Part shown: piece after piece, positions 42,635-49,353 of the stretch | How the letters are laid out: every line of letters begins with the position of its first letter | How positions within the stretch are numbered: position 1 is the stretch's first letter | Source of the DNA: an uncultured Oscillospiraceae bacterium | GTDB lineage: Bacteria > Bacillota > Clostridia > Oscillospirales > Oscillospiraceae | Length of the DNA: 64,000 nt | Assembly (NCBI GenBank): GCA_944385365.1 | Contig: CALWWW010000001.1 | Location: 62,001-126,000, forward strand | Reading direction: 5' to 3' | The notes under the pieces: model-generated | Database searches by the model: none | Told to the model about the DNA's origin: nothing | What the model saw: only the letters and a program-made list of their open reading frames with translations | Program-made: the position numbers and the translations under genes

Positions 42635-44170
42635 TCACATCAGGGGGGAGAACAGCCGCAGAAACGCGCCGGCCAGCCGCCGGTGGAGGGGCCAGGAGCG
42701 GACCTCCGCCAGACTCATGCGGTGGCACAGCTGGAACGTCTCGTCGAAGTCCCTGGCCACAGCGCCCACACAGTCGGCCTTGTAGAGCCAGACGCCGTCC
42801 TCGAAGTGGAGGTACAGGCTGCGGAAATCAAAATTCACCGTACCCACCACGGCGTATTCCCGGTCCACACAGACCACCTTGGCATGGACGAAGCCGGGGC
42901 TGTACTCGTAGATTTTCACGCCCTGGCTCAGCAGGTCCGCGTAATGGGCCCGTGTCACGGCGAAGACCATCTTTTTATCGGGGATGCCCGGCGTGATAAT
43001 CCGCACGTCCACACCGTTTTTGGCGGCCACAGTCAGGGCGGAGATCATCTTGTCGCTGATGATCAGATAGGGTGTCATAATATACACCGACCGCCGGGCC
43101 TTGGTAATCAGGTTGAAAAACACCGTGTCGCCCACCGGCTCATTGTCCAGGGGGCTGTCGGCAAAGGGCTGGACAAAGCCGTGGGGCCGCTTGCTGATGG
43201 CAATGGGCCGGGGCGGCTTGTAGAAGGAAACGGTCTCCTTCCACCCTTTGATCTGGGCCCACATGGCCAGGAACATGACGGTCATGGGCCAGACGGCCTC
43301 GCCTTTCAGGCGGATGACGCAGTCCTTCCAGTAGCCGAAGCGCTCTTCCAGGTTGATATACTCATCGGCCAGATTCATGCCGCCGGTAAAGCCGATTTCT
43401 CCGTCCACAATAAGGAATTTCCGGTGGTCCCGGTTGTTGAGCCGGGAGGACAGCACGGGGACGTAGGGGTTAAAGGGACAGGCCTTGATGCCCACCTTCT
43501 CCAGCTTCCGCCAGTATCCGCCGGGCAGCGTCATAATGCAGCCGAAATCGTCATAGATGATCCGGACATCCACACCGGCAGCGGCCTTCTTCCGCAGAAG
43601 CCGCAACATCTGTTCCCACAGCCGCCCGGTCTGGATGATGAAATACTCCAGGAAAATATACCGTTCGGCCCGGGCGATGGCGTCCAGCATGTCCCCCACC
43701 GCCGCCTCGCCGCAGGCGTAGTAGGTGCTCTCGGTGTTCTCGCAGACGGGGCACCCGGCCACCCGAATCAGGTAATTGGACTGCAAGGCCGCGTCGGGGC
43801 TCAGCGCCTCCTCCCGCTCCAGCACCCGCATGTCCTGGGTCAGGTTGTCCATATGGATTTGCTGCACCGTCTGCATCCGCCGTTTCAGCCGCCGGGACAG
43901 CCGGTTGCCGCCGAAGAGCAGATAAAAGGAGATGCCGAAGAGCGGCAACGCCAGAATGGGAATAATCCAGGCGATTTTGTAGGTGGGTTCCGTGCGGCAG
44001 GACACAATCCAGATGACGGCCAGCCAGGCCACAATATCCATGCCGATGTTGAACCAGACCGAGTAGCCCGACAGGTAGTGTACGCCGAACACCAGCACGC
44101 CCACCTGAATCAACAGGCACAGGGACACGACCACCGCCCGCTGAAACAGCAGCTTGAAATAGCTCTTCAT
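42635..44170 (-). CDS. cls: Cardiolipin synthase (phospholipase D family)
   Basis: 511 residues from ATG 44170 with GGAGG 6 nt upstream. Two or three N-terminal membrane segments ('VVVSLCLLIQVGVLVFGVHY', 'MDIVAWLAVIWIVSC', 'WIIPILALPLFGISFYLLFG') are followed by two PLD domains, each with an HKD motif: 'NRDHRKFLIVDGEIGFTGG' and 'GFVHAKVVCVDREYAVVGT'. It joins two phosphatidylglycerol molecules into cardiolipin and glycerol at the membrane. Length and order match bacterial ClsA/B-type enzymes of Firmicutes. It lies upstream of the glmU-like operon with a hairpin between, so probably has its own transcript. Confidence 0.94.
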   Translation of the reverse strand: MKSYFKLLFQRAVVVSLCLLIQVGVLVFGVHYLSGYSVWFNIGMDIVAWLAVIWIVSCRTEPTYKIAWIIPILALPLFGISFYLLFGGNRLSRRLKRRMQTVQQIHMDNLTQDMRVLEREEALSPDAALQSNYLIRVAGCPVCENTESTYYACGEAAVGDMLDAIARAERYIFLEYFIIQTGRLWEQMLRLLRKKAAAGVDVRIIYDDFGCIMTLPGGYWRKLEKVGIKACPFNPYVPVLSSRLNNRDHRKFLIVDGEIGFTGGMNLADEYINLEERFGYWKDCVIRLKGEAVWPMTVMFLAMWAQIKGWKETVSFYKPPRPIAISKRPHGFVQPFADSPLDNEPVGDTVFFNLITKARRSVYIMTPYLIISDKMISALTVAAKNGVDVRIITPGIPDKKMVFAVTRAHYADLLSQGVKIYEYSPGFVHAKVVCVDREYAVVGTVNFDFRSLYLHFEDGVWLYKADCVGAVARDFDETFQLCHRMSLAEVRSWPLHRRLAGAFLRLFSPLM

Positions 44171-44317
44171 GGGGCACCTCCCCTTCCATGACGATATATG
44201 GGTTTTATTATACTCGCTTTCCCCAACCGGCGCAAGCCCCGCCGGTCTATTCTCCCGGCGGGGGCCATAGACTGTAGCAGCGCCGCGGCGCATACGCAAC
44301 AAAGGAGACGATATACC

Positions 44318-44686
44318 ATGGGAATGCCACAGATTCCACCGGCAGAACACCGGCCATCCTTCCGTCAGGCCCGCATTGACCTGTTGGAGTCGGCGGCCCT
44401 GGAGGCCATGTCGGCCTCCCATATTCTCAACGCCCAGGGCGAACAGACCCAGGCCGTGGTACGGCGGTACGCTGCCGGGGAGATCACCTTTTGTCAGCTG
44501 CTCACCAGCTGCCGCTGCACCCGGGAGCTGCTTCAATCGCTGATTATGAAACAATGGCTCTTGCAGCAGAAGCTGGAAGCCGTGGCGGAGCTGCGCAACA
44601 GTCCCGAGGACTGTATGGGCCGTTCGTCCTGCGGGCCGGACCGGCCGACGGTTCCCGGCTGTCCCTGTGTCCCCCGTCCGGAGTGA
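44318..44686 (+). CDS. Small hypothetical soluble protein
   Basis: 122 residues; ATG 44318 follows AAAGGAG at 7 nt. Not recognised. Residues 15-95 look helical and amphipathic ('RQARIDLLESAALEAMSASH', 'LLQSLIMKQWLLQQKLEAVA'), the C-terminal 25 residues are rich in Cys, Pro and Gly ('SCGPDRPTVPGCPCVPRPE'). It stands alone between divergent cls and a block of GTAGGG repeats, with no operon partner. The good ribosome binding site and codon pattern favour a real gene, but no function can be offered. Confidence 0.6.
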   Translation: MGMPQIPPAEHRPSFRQARIDLLESAALEAMSASHILNAQGEQTQAVVRRYAAGEITFCQLLTSCRCTRELLQSLIMKQWLLQQKLEAVAELRNSPEDCMGRSSCGPDRPTVPGCPCVPRPE

Positions 44687-44713
44687 TGGCAGGAGCCAAC
44701 TGTTCCCATTGGC

Positions 44714-44782
44714 GTAGGGGCCGGCATCCCTGACGGCCCCAGGTGGAATGCGTCCCGGACGCGTCAAGGATGCCGCGTCCTA
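44714..44782. repeat. GTAGGG hairpin repeat pair
   Basis: GTAGGGGCCGGCATCCCTGA then CGGCCCC (44714-44740) faces GGACGCG-TCAAGGATGC-CGCGTCCTAC (44757-44782). Same loops as the copies at 8459-8526 and 55524-55594, but stem bases GGACGCG/CGCGTCC are changed on both arms. Part of the 327-base gene-free gap 44687-45013. Confidence 0.75.
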
Positions 44783-44837
44783 CAAAACGGTTACGGGTTC
44801 GCCCCAAGACAGGTAATCGATTGGACTGTACTGCGCG

Positions 44838-44916
44838 GCGGGACACATAGGTCCCGCCCTACGTCTCTTGTCGGCAGTCCGTTCGTGTTCGTAGGGCGGC
44901 ACCTGCGTGTGCCGCC
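44838..44916. repeat. GTAGGG hairpins with the short-loop type
   Basis: Two facing hairpins: GGCGGGAC-6-GTCCCGCC type (44838-44862, read on minus strand as GTAGGGCGGGAC) and GTAGGGCGGCAC-CTGCGT-GTGCCGCC (44891-44916). Stem C-G/G-C exchanges keep the pairing. Related to 8402-8427. Confidence 0.7.
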
Positions 44917-44967
44917 ATGCATCCGCCATTACAGAGTGCATACCATGCAGCATACGGGCCATTCCAT

Positions 44968-45003
44968 AAAAACGGGCGCGCCGCAGCATGGTGCGGTGCG
45001 CCC
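44968..45003 (-). terminator. Terminator of the rhamnulokinase gene
   Basis: GGGCGCGCCGC and GCGGTGCGCCC (44974-44984, 44993-45003) pair with one mismatch-type wobble; minus strand continues into GTTTTTATGG. 11 nt after the stop codon. Confidence 0.75.
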
Positions 45004-45013
45004 GGATGTTCCA

Positions 45014-46498
45014 TTATGCCTGTACCTTTTCCGCGCTTTCCAGCAGCCGCCCGTAGGCGTCCGCCCAGGCCTGGGTGTGATGGGGCTCATAGGTGACCAC
45101 GGTTTCCGAATTGCGGACCACCTGCCGGACCTCGTCCAGGCCCTTGAGCTCGCCCAGGGCCACGGCCTGCATCAGCAGGTTGCCGATGGCGGCACCCTCA
45201 ATGGGACCGGTGACCACCGGCAGATTGATGGCGTCGGCCACCATCTGATTGAGCAGCTTGTTCTGGATGCCGCCGCCCACAATGTTCAGGGCTTCCAGCT
45301 TGGCACCCTTGATCTCCTCCAGCCGCTCCAGGGCCCAGCGGTATTTGAGGGCCAGGGATTCATAAATACAGCGGGCCACCTGTCCCGGCGTCTCGGGGAT
45401 GGGCTGGCCGCTCTTGCGGCAGTAGTCCCGGATTTTCTCCTCCATGTTGCCGGCGGAGAAGAAGGGGCCGTAGTTGGGGTCGATGACGGAGCGCAGGGGC
45501 TCGGCACCCTTGGCCATCTCCACAATCTCGTCCCAGCTGTATTTCTTGCCCGCCTTGGCCCAGTCCCGGCGGCACTCCTGAATCAGCCACAGGCCCATAA
45601 TGTTCTTCAAAGGCCGGAAACCGCCCTGGACCGTGCCCTCATTGGTAAAGCCCGCATCGCGGACGGCATCGGAGAGAATGGGCTGGTCGGTTTCCACGCC
45701 GAAGAGAGACCAGGTGCCGCTGGAGCAGAACGCGAAGTTGCCCTGGCCGGGAATGGCCGCCACGGCGGACGCTGTATCGTGGCCGCCGACGGCACAGTGG
45801 GCCGCCTGATTGATGCCCACCTCCTCGGCAATGGAGCGCAGCAGATGGCCGCGGACCGTGCCGGGCCGGTCGATCTTGGTAAAAATGCGCCGGGGCAGGC
45901 CCAGCTCGTCGATGGAGGCCCAGTCCCAATCCCCCGTCACCGGGTCATAGAGCATGGTGGTGGTGGTGATGGTGTATTCGCTGGCCTTTTCGCCGCTGAA
46001 GAAATAGCCGATCAGGTCCGGCGTCAGCAGCATGGTCTCCGCCTGTTCCAATGCCACGTCGCCCTCAGCCTGACGGCGGCACAGCTGATAGACGGTGTTG
46101 TAATTCTGGGCGGCAATACCCGTGCGGCGGAACTGGGTTTCAAATGGAACCTTCTGCCAGACCCGCTCCATGTCCGCGTCGCAGCTCATGCGATAGGAAC
46201 GGCTGCTGCCCAGCAGATGGCCGTTTTTATCCAGCAGGCCGTAGTCCACGCCCCAGGTGTCCACGCTGAACGAGGCCAGGTCCCCCAAGCCCGCCCGCTT
46301 GAAGGCATAGAGGGCCTGCTTCGTCTGGTGGAACAGATTGAGACTGTCCCAGTACAGGACGCCGCTGAGGTCGATGTAGTCGTTTTCAAAGCGGTGCAGC
46401 TCCTGCATGGTGATTTTCTCACCGTCAAAGGAACCGAGAATGCCGCGTCCGTTGCTGGCGCCCAGATCAAAGGCCAGCATATGTAAAGGATGTTTCAT
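45014..46498 (-). CDS. rhaB: Rhamnulokinase
   Basis: 494 residues from ATG 46498 with GGAGG upstream. FGGY-family sugar kinase: N-terminal ATP/sugar domain 'MLAFDLGASNGRGILGSFDG' and 'FSVDTWGVDYGLLDKNG'; C-terminal domain 'HCAVGGHDTASAVAAIPG' and 'LNIVGGGIQNKLLNQMVADA' (adenine site). The 'LSGVLYWDSLNLF' and 'QYNTVYQL'-type segments fit RhaB better than xylulokinase or glycerol kinase. It phosphorylates L-rhamnulose in rhamnose catabolism. rhaA and rhaD are not in the window, so the gene is alone here. A GAAACGTTTC palindrome just downstream of its -10 suggests sugar-responsive repression. Confidence 0.9.
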   Translation of the reverse strand: MKHPLHMLAFDLGASNGRGILGSFDGEKITMQELHRFENDYIDLSGVLYWDSLNLFHQTKQALYAFKRAGLGDLASFSVDTWGVDYGLLDKNGHLLGSSRSYRMSCDADMERVWQKVPFETQFRRTGIAAQNYNTVYQLCRRQAEGDVALEQAETMLLTPDLIGYFFSGEKASEYTITTTTMLYDPVTGDWDWASIDELGLPRRIFTKIDRPGTVRGHLLRSIAEEVGINQAAHCAVGGHDTASAVAAIPGQGNFAFCSSGTWSLFGVETDQPILSDAVRDAGFTNEGTVQGGFRPLKNIMGLWLIQECRRDWAKAGKKYSWDEIVEMAKGAEPLRSVIDPNYGPFFSAGNMEEKIRDYCRKSGQPIPETPGQVARCIYESLALKYRWALERLEEIKGAKLEALNIVGGGIQNKLLNQMVADAINLPVVTGPIEGAAIGNLLMQAVALGELKGLDEVRQVVRNSETVVTYEPHHTQAWADAYGRLLESAEKVQA

Positions 46499-46529
46499 GG
46501 CGTAGCCTCCTGTCAATCTCTATGAGAGT

Positions 46530-46555
46530 GAAACGTTTCGTTCTTATATAGTATA
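46530..46555 (-). promoter_or_regulatory. rhaB promoter -10 with LacI/CcpA-type operator
   Basis: GAAACGTTTC (46530-46539) is a perfect 10-bp palindrome with the central CG typical of LacI/GalR-family and catabolite (cre) sites. It lies 10 nt downstream of a TATACT box (46555-46550, minus strand), a blocking position over the transcription start. Confidence 0.6.
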
Positions 46556-46639
46556 GCAGATTCCAGCGGAAAATGCCACGGTTTTTTTCCGCAGGTTAGC
46601 ATTGACTAGCCCCATGCTGCCGTGATATGGTATACAGCA

Positions 46640-46758
46640 GAATTTTGGGAGTAGTCGGCGCGCTGACTGCGTAGCATGGTCAACAGACTGAGGGATGCCC
46701 TCTGGCCATGCTTTCAATGACGAGACGAGTTCGCCTTGGGCGGATTTCGTCTTTTTTT
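46640..46758 (+). ncRNA. yybP-ykoY manganese riboswitch with expression-platform terminator
   Basis: Leader of mntP. The conserved 5' core GGGAGTAG (46647-46654) and the 3' core GACGAGAC (46719-46726), with an internal paired region between, match the yybP-ykoY aptamer. P1 can form from GAATTT (46640-46645) and GAGTTC (46727-46732). The 3' strand of P1 is also part of the terminator AGACGAGTTCGCC...GGCGGATTTCGTCT plus seven T (46723-46758), so ligand-stabilised P1 would prevent termination: an ON switch, turned on by Mn2+ to express the exporter. Confidence 0.85.
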
Positions 46759-46777
46759 GTTGTTTTGGGAGGTACAT

Positions 46778-47338
46778 ATGGGAATCATCGAACTGTTTCT
46801 GATCGCCGTGGGACTGTCCATGGACGCCTTTGCCGTCTCGGTCTGCAAGGGTCTTTCCGCCGGTAAGGTGCGGCTGCGCCACGCCCTGATTGCCGGACTG
46901 TGGTTCGGCGGCTTTCAGGCATTGATGCCCTTTCTGGGCTGGCTGCTGGGCGTCCGCTTTCAATCGCTTATCACCAATGTGGACCACTGGATTGCCTTTG
47001 TGCTGCTGGCCGTCATCGGCATCAATATGATCCGGGAGTCCCGGAAGGACGACGAGGAGTGTGTGGAAGCCGATTTTTCCTGTAAGTCCATGTTTCCCCT
47101 GGCCATTGCCACCAGCATTGACGCCCTGACCGTGGGCATCACCTTTGCCTTTTTGCAGGTGGATATTGTTCCCGCCGTCACCTTTATCGGTGTAACGACC
47201 TTTGTTCTGTCGGCCATCGGCGTACGGGCCGGCGGTATTGTGGGCGAAAAGGGCAAAAGCCGGGCGGAGCTGGCCGGCGGCGTGGTTCTGGTGCTGCTGG
47301 GATGTAAAATTCTTCTGGAGCACCTGGGAATCCTGTAA
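46778..47338 (+). CDS. mntP: Manganese efflux pump MntP
   Basis: 186 residues from ATG 46778 (GGGAGG 7 nt upstream). Six hydrophobic segments; conserved acidic membrane motifs 'GLSMDAFAVSVCKG' (TM1, about 13-26) and 'ATSIDALTVGITFAFL' (TM4, about 108-123), plus 'LIAGLWFGGFQALMPFLGW'. These are the DUF204/MntP signatures. It exports Mn2+ and protects from manganese excess. The yybP-ykoY riboswitch directly upstream confirms the metal. Element copy 4 begins 12 nt after its stop codon. Confidence 0.95.
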   Translation: MGIIELFLIAVGLSMDAFAVSVCKGLSAGKVRLRHALIAGLWFGGFQALMPFLGWLLGVRFQSLITNVDHWIAFVLLAVIGINMIRESRKDDEECVEADFSCKSMFPLAIATSIDALTVGITFAFLQVDIVPAVTFIGVTTFVLSAIGVRAGGIVGEKGKSRAELAGGVVLVLLGCKILLEHLGIL

Positions 47339-47349
47339 GTGCCAAACAT

Positions 47350-47427
47350 AAAAAGTTTTACTCGATTTTTTTCAAAAAATCGCAGGGTCCAGGGGCGGCG
47401 CCCCGGTCGCGCCTCGCAAGGCGCGAA
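47350..47427 (+). repeat. Structured hairpin element, copy 4 (truncated, plus orientation)
   Basis: AAAAGTTTTACTCG end and T/A hairpin, CCAGGGG-CGGCG-CCCCGG type stem (47389-47406) and TCGCGCC-6-GGCGCGA (47407-47426), then the similarity ends. It faces copy 5, giving an inverted-end structure of about 315 bp that fills the gap between mntP and the DMT transporter gene. Confidence 0.75.
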
Positions 47428-47460
47428 ACCCCCACGTTACAATAGATTTTCTGTGCGCAG

Positions 47461-47665
47461 AAGGCCCCCCGGCTGCCACCCGTTTTGGGTGACGCCGGGG
47501 GGCCTTGGCCGTTGGCCGGAGATTCCGCCATCTGCGGATGGCGGTTTGGGACGCTGGGGGATTTCGCTGGCTGCGGCCAGCGGGAATTTCGCCCGCTGCG
47601 GCGGGCGACCAAAGGCTCTGCCTTTGGAAACCGCGATTTTTTGAAAAAAATCGAGTAAAACTTTA
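47461..47665 (-). repeat. Structured hairpin element, copy 5 (minus orientation)
   Basis: Read right to left: end sequence and T/A hairpin (47665-47630), CCAAAGG-CTCTG-CCTTTGG (47609-47627), two TCGC hairpins (47589-47608 and 47564-47583), CGCCAT-6-ATGGCG (about 47526-47543) and distal AAGGCCCCCCGGC...GCCGGGGGGCCTT (47461-47506). The element's outer end overlaps the stop codon of the DMT transporter gene. Confidence 0.8.
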
Positions 47666-48538
47666 ATTTTCCGTTTTTGCAACGCTTTTTCTTGCGCCGA
47701 GCAGCTGCGACACCAGCAGGCCCGCCGCGATGACCAATCCGCCCCGGAACGATGCGGCGGAAGCCGTCTGACCCAATGCCACATCCAGCGCCACACCGGT
47801 AAACACCTGACCCACAAAGGACAGAAGCGTCAGACGGAACGCCGACACCCTGGGTACGGTGATATTGAACAGCAGTACCGTGGTCACGCCCAGCATACCG
47901 CCGCAGTACATCCACGGTTCCATGGTACCCGCCGCCGGTGTGGTCCACTGGCCCACCAGGATCAGCAGGACTGCGCAGATGGGCAAGCCCACCAGATGGT
48001 TGACAAAGGACCCGGCCAAGGGGCTGGTCTCCGACGCCAGACGGGCGTTGACCATCCGGGACAGGACCACCGTCACACCGGCCCCCAGCGACAGCAGCAC
48101 CGCCAGAATCGACTGGCTCACGCTGCCGTCCAGCATCAGGAAAATACCCACAGGGGCGCTGATCAGGGCCACAGCCACCGACCGGTCCACCGGCCGTTTG
48201 GGCGCGCCCAGCCAGCCGAACCGGTCCAGCAGCACCGAGGTGATGGTCTGGCCCAGAAGGCCCAGCGCCACAATGCTGGTCATGGTAATATGGCCGAAAG
48301 CATAGTTATTGAACAAGGTGGACAGCACACCAATCGCGCCGCCCAGGTACGCCCAGAACGGAGCCTTGGCAAACACTTTACACCGTCCCGCCAGACAGAG
48401 GACGCCGGAAAACACCGTACCCACCACATGGATGATGACGGCGGCGGCGTAGTTGCCGTAACCGGCGGTCAGCTGGCCGTTCCACAGAATCATCACGGCG
48501 ATGACCACACCAGTCAGCAGGGAGAGAATGGTATCCAT
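47663..48538 (-). CDS. DMT-superfamily transporter (YdcZ/DUF606 tandem type)
   Basis: 291 residues from ATG 48538 with AGGAGGTG upstream. About ten membrane segments in two similar halves, each opening with a short hydrophobic run and 'GQL'/'NARL' loop: 'LTGVVIAVMILWNGQLTAGY' and 'LLSLGAGVTVVLSRMVNARL'. Segments such as 'GGAIGVLSTLFNNYAFGHIT' and 'GGMLGVTTVLLFNITVPRV' are the DUF606 (YdcZ) pattern. Substrate unknown; family members export small metabolites. It is divergent from a Crp/Fnr-type regulator gene across 114 bp, which probably controls it. Its stop codon touches repeat element copy 5. Confidence 0.85.
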   Translation of the reverse strand: MDTILSLLTGVVIAVMILWNGQLTAGYGNYAAAVIIHVVGTVFSGVLCLAGRCKVFAKAPFWAYLGGAIGVLSTLFNNYAFGHITMTSIVALGLLGQTITSVLLDRFGWLGAPKRPVDRSVAVALISAPVGIFLMLDGSVSQSILAVLLSLGAGVTVVLSRMVNARLASETSPLAGSFVNHLVGLPICAVLLILVGQWTTPAAGTMEPWMYCGGMLGVTTVLLFNITVPRVSAFRLTLLSFVGQVFTGVALDVALGQTASAASFRGGLVIAAGLLVSQLLGARKSVAKTEN

Positions 48539-48601
48539 GACAGCACCTCCTGAGAATTTGGCCCCATTGTACCATAGCCCCGCCGCCGGACAGTAGGACA
48601 C

Positions 48602-48630
48602 TTGTCATATGGCGTCGGGGCGTGTACAAT
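48602..48630 (+). promoter_or_regulatory. Promoter of the Crp/Fnr-type gene
   Basis: TTGTCA (48602-48607), 17 nt, TACAAT (48625-48630). A TACAAT on the minus strand near 48570-48565 is the likely -10 of the divergent transporter gene. Confidence 0.65.
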
Positions 48631-48652
48631 GAAGCCAAAGGAGGGGGACGCC

Positions 48653-49294
48653 ATGCGGGAAATCCAGCAAAAGGCCCACTATGCGGAACGGCTGCGGCCC
48701 TATGATATTGACGCCGCCGACTGCCGCTGTCTGTTTTTTGCCGCCGGGGAGACGTTGATCCGTCAGGGGGAGCCGGTGGAAAGTCTCTATTTTATTGTAG
48801 AGGGCCGGGTGGAAGCCCTGGTCCTCCAGGGCGACGGGCGGCGGCTGGCCCTGTGCTATACCGCCGAGAGCGGCGCGCTGGGGGATGTGGAGCTGATGCA
48901 GGAGTCCGACGGGGCCACGGCCACAGTGGCGGCCCAGACCGATGTGATCTGTCTGGCCTATCCCTATGCCCGCGCCCGGCGGCAGCGGGATGAAAATCTG
49001 GTGTTTCTGCGGCAGGTGGCCCGGGATTTGTCGTTAAAGCTGACCCGCAGCACCGACCGTCTGGTAAGCGCCAGCCTGTCCCCGGCCCGGGAGCAGGTGT
49101 GCCGCCATCTGCTGCAGCACCGGCGGGGCAGCCGCTATTGTGGGACGCTGATGGATATTGCCGCCGCTACCGGCGTCAGTTACCGTCACATCCACCGCAT
49201 TATCCAAAAGCTGTGCGCTGACGGTGTCGTGGAAAAAGCGCCCCAGGGCTTCTACCATCTGGACGTGGAACGTCTGGCAAAATTCTGCCCATAA
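48653..49294 (+). CDS. Crp/Fnr family transcriptional regulator (YeiL-like)
   Basis: 213 residues from ATG 48653 (AAAGGAGG 8 nt upstream). Residues about 20-130 are a cyclic-nucleotide-binding-type beta-barrel ('FAAGETLIRQGEPVESLYFI', 'GALGDVELM'), and 150-205 the winged helix with recognition segment 'TLMDIAAATGVSYRHIHRII' then 'LCADGVVEKAPQGFYHLD'. The cAMP phosphate-binding arginine motif of true CRP is not apparent, and no N-terminal cysteine cluster of FNR is present, so the effector is unknown. Gene arrangement, divergent from the DMT transporter, matches a local regulator. Confidence 0.87.
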   Translation: MREIQQKAHYAERLRPYDIDAADCRCLFFAAGETLIRQGEPVESLYFIVEGRVEALVLQGDGRRLALCYTAESGALGDVELMQESDGATATVAAQTDVICLAYPYARARRQRDENLVFLRQVARDLSLKLTRSTDRLVSASLSPAREQVCRHLLQHRRGSRYCGTLMDIAAATGVSYRHIHRIIQKLCADGVVEKAPQGFYHLDVERLAKFCP

Positions 49295-49311
49295 AGATTG
49301 AAATGACGCAA

Positions 49312-49341
49312 ATGGGCGTACCGCCGCGGCGGTACGCCCAT
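49312..49341. terminator. Bidirectional hairpin terminator between the Crp-type gene and murA
   Basis: ATGGGCGTACCGCCG and CGGCGGTACGCCCAT form a perfect 15-bp stem with no loop spacer beyond the centre. T tracts are weak on both sides, but its place between convergent stops fits termination. Confidence 0.7.
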
Positions 49342-49353
49342 AATTTCGATTCT

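Noticed and set aside
48597-48606. GACA-CT-TGTC as a Crp-type operator
   Set aside because: Only 4-bp half sites and not the usual TGTGA spacing; too weak to list.
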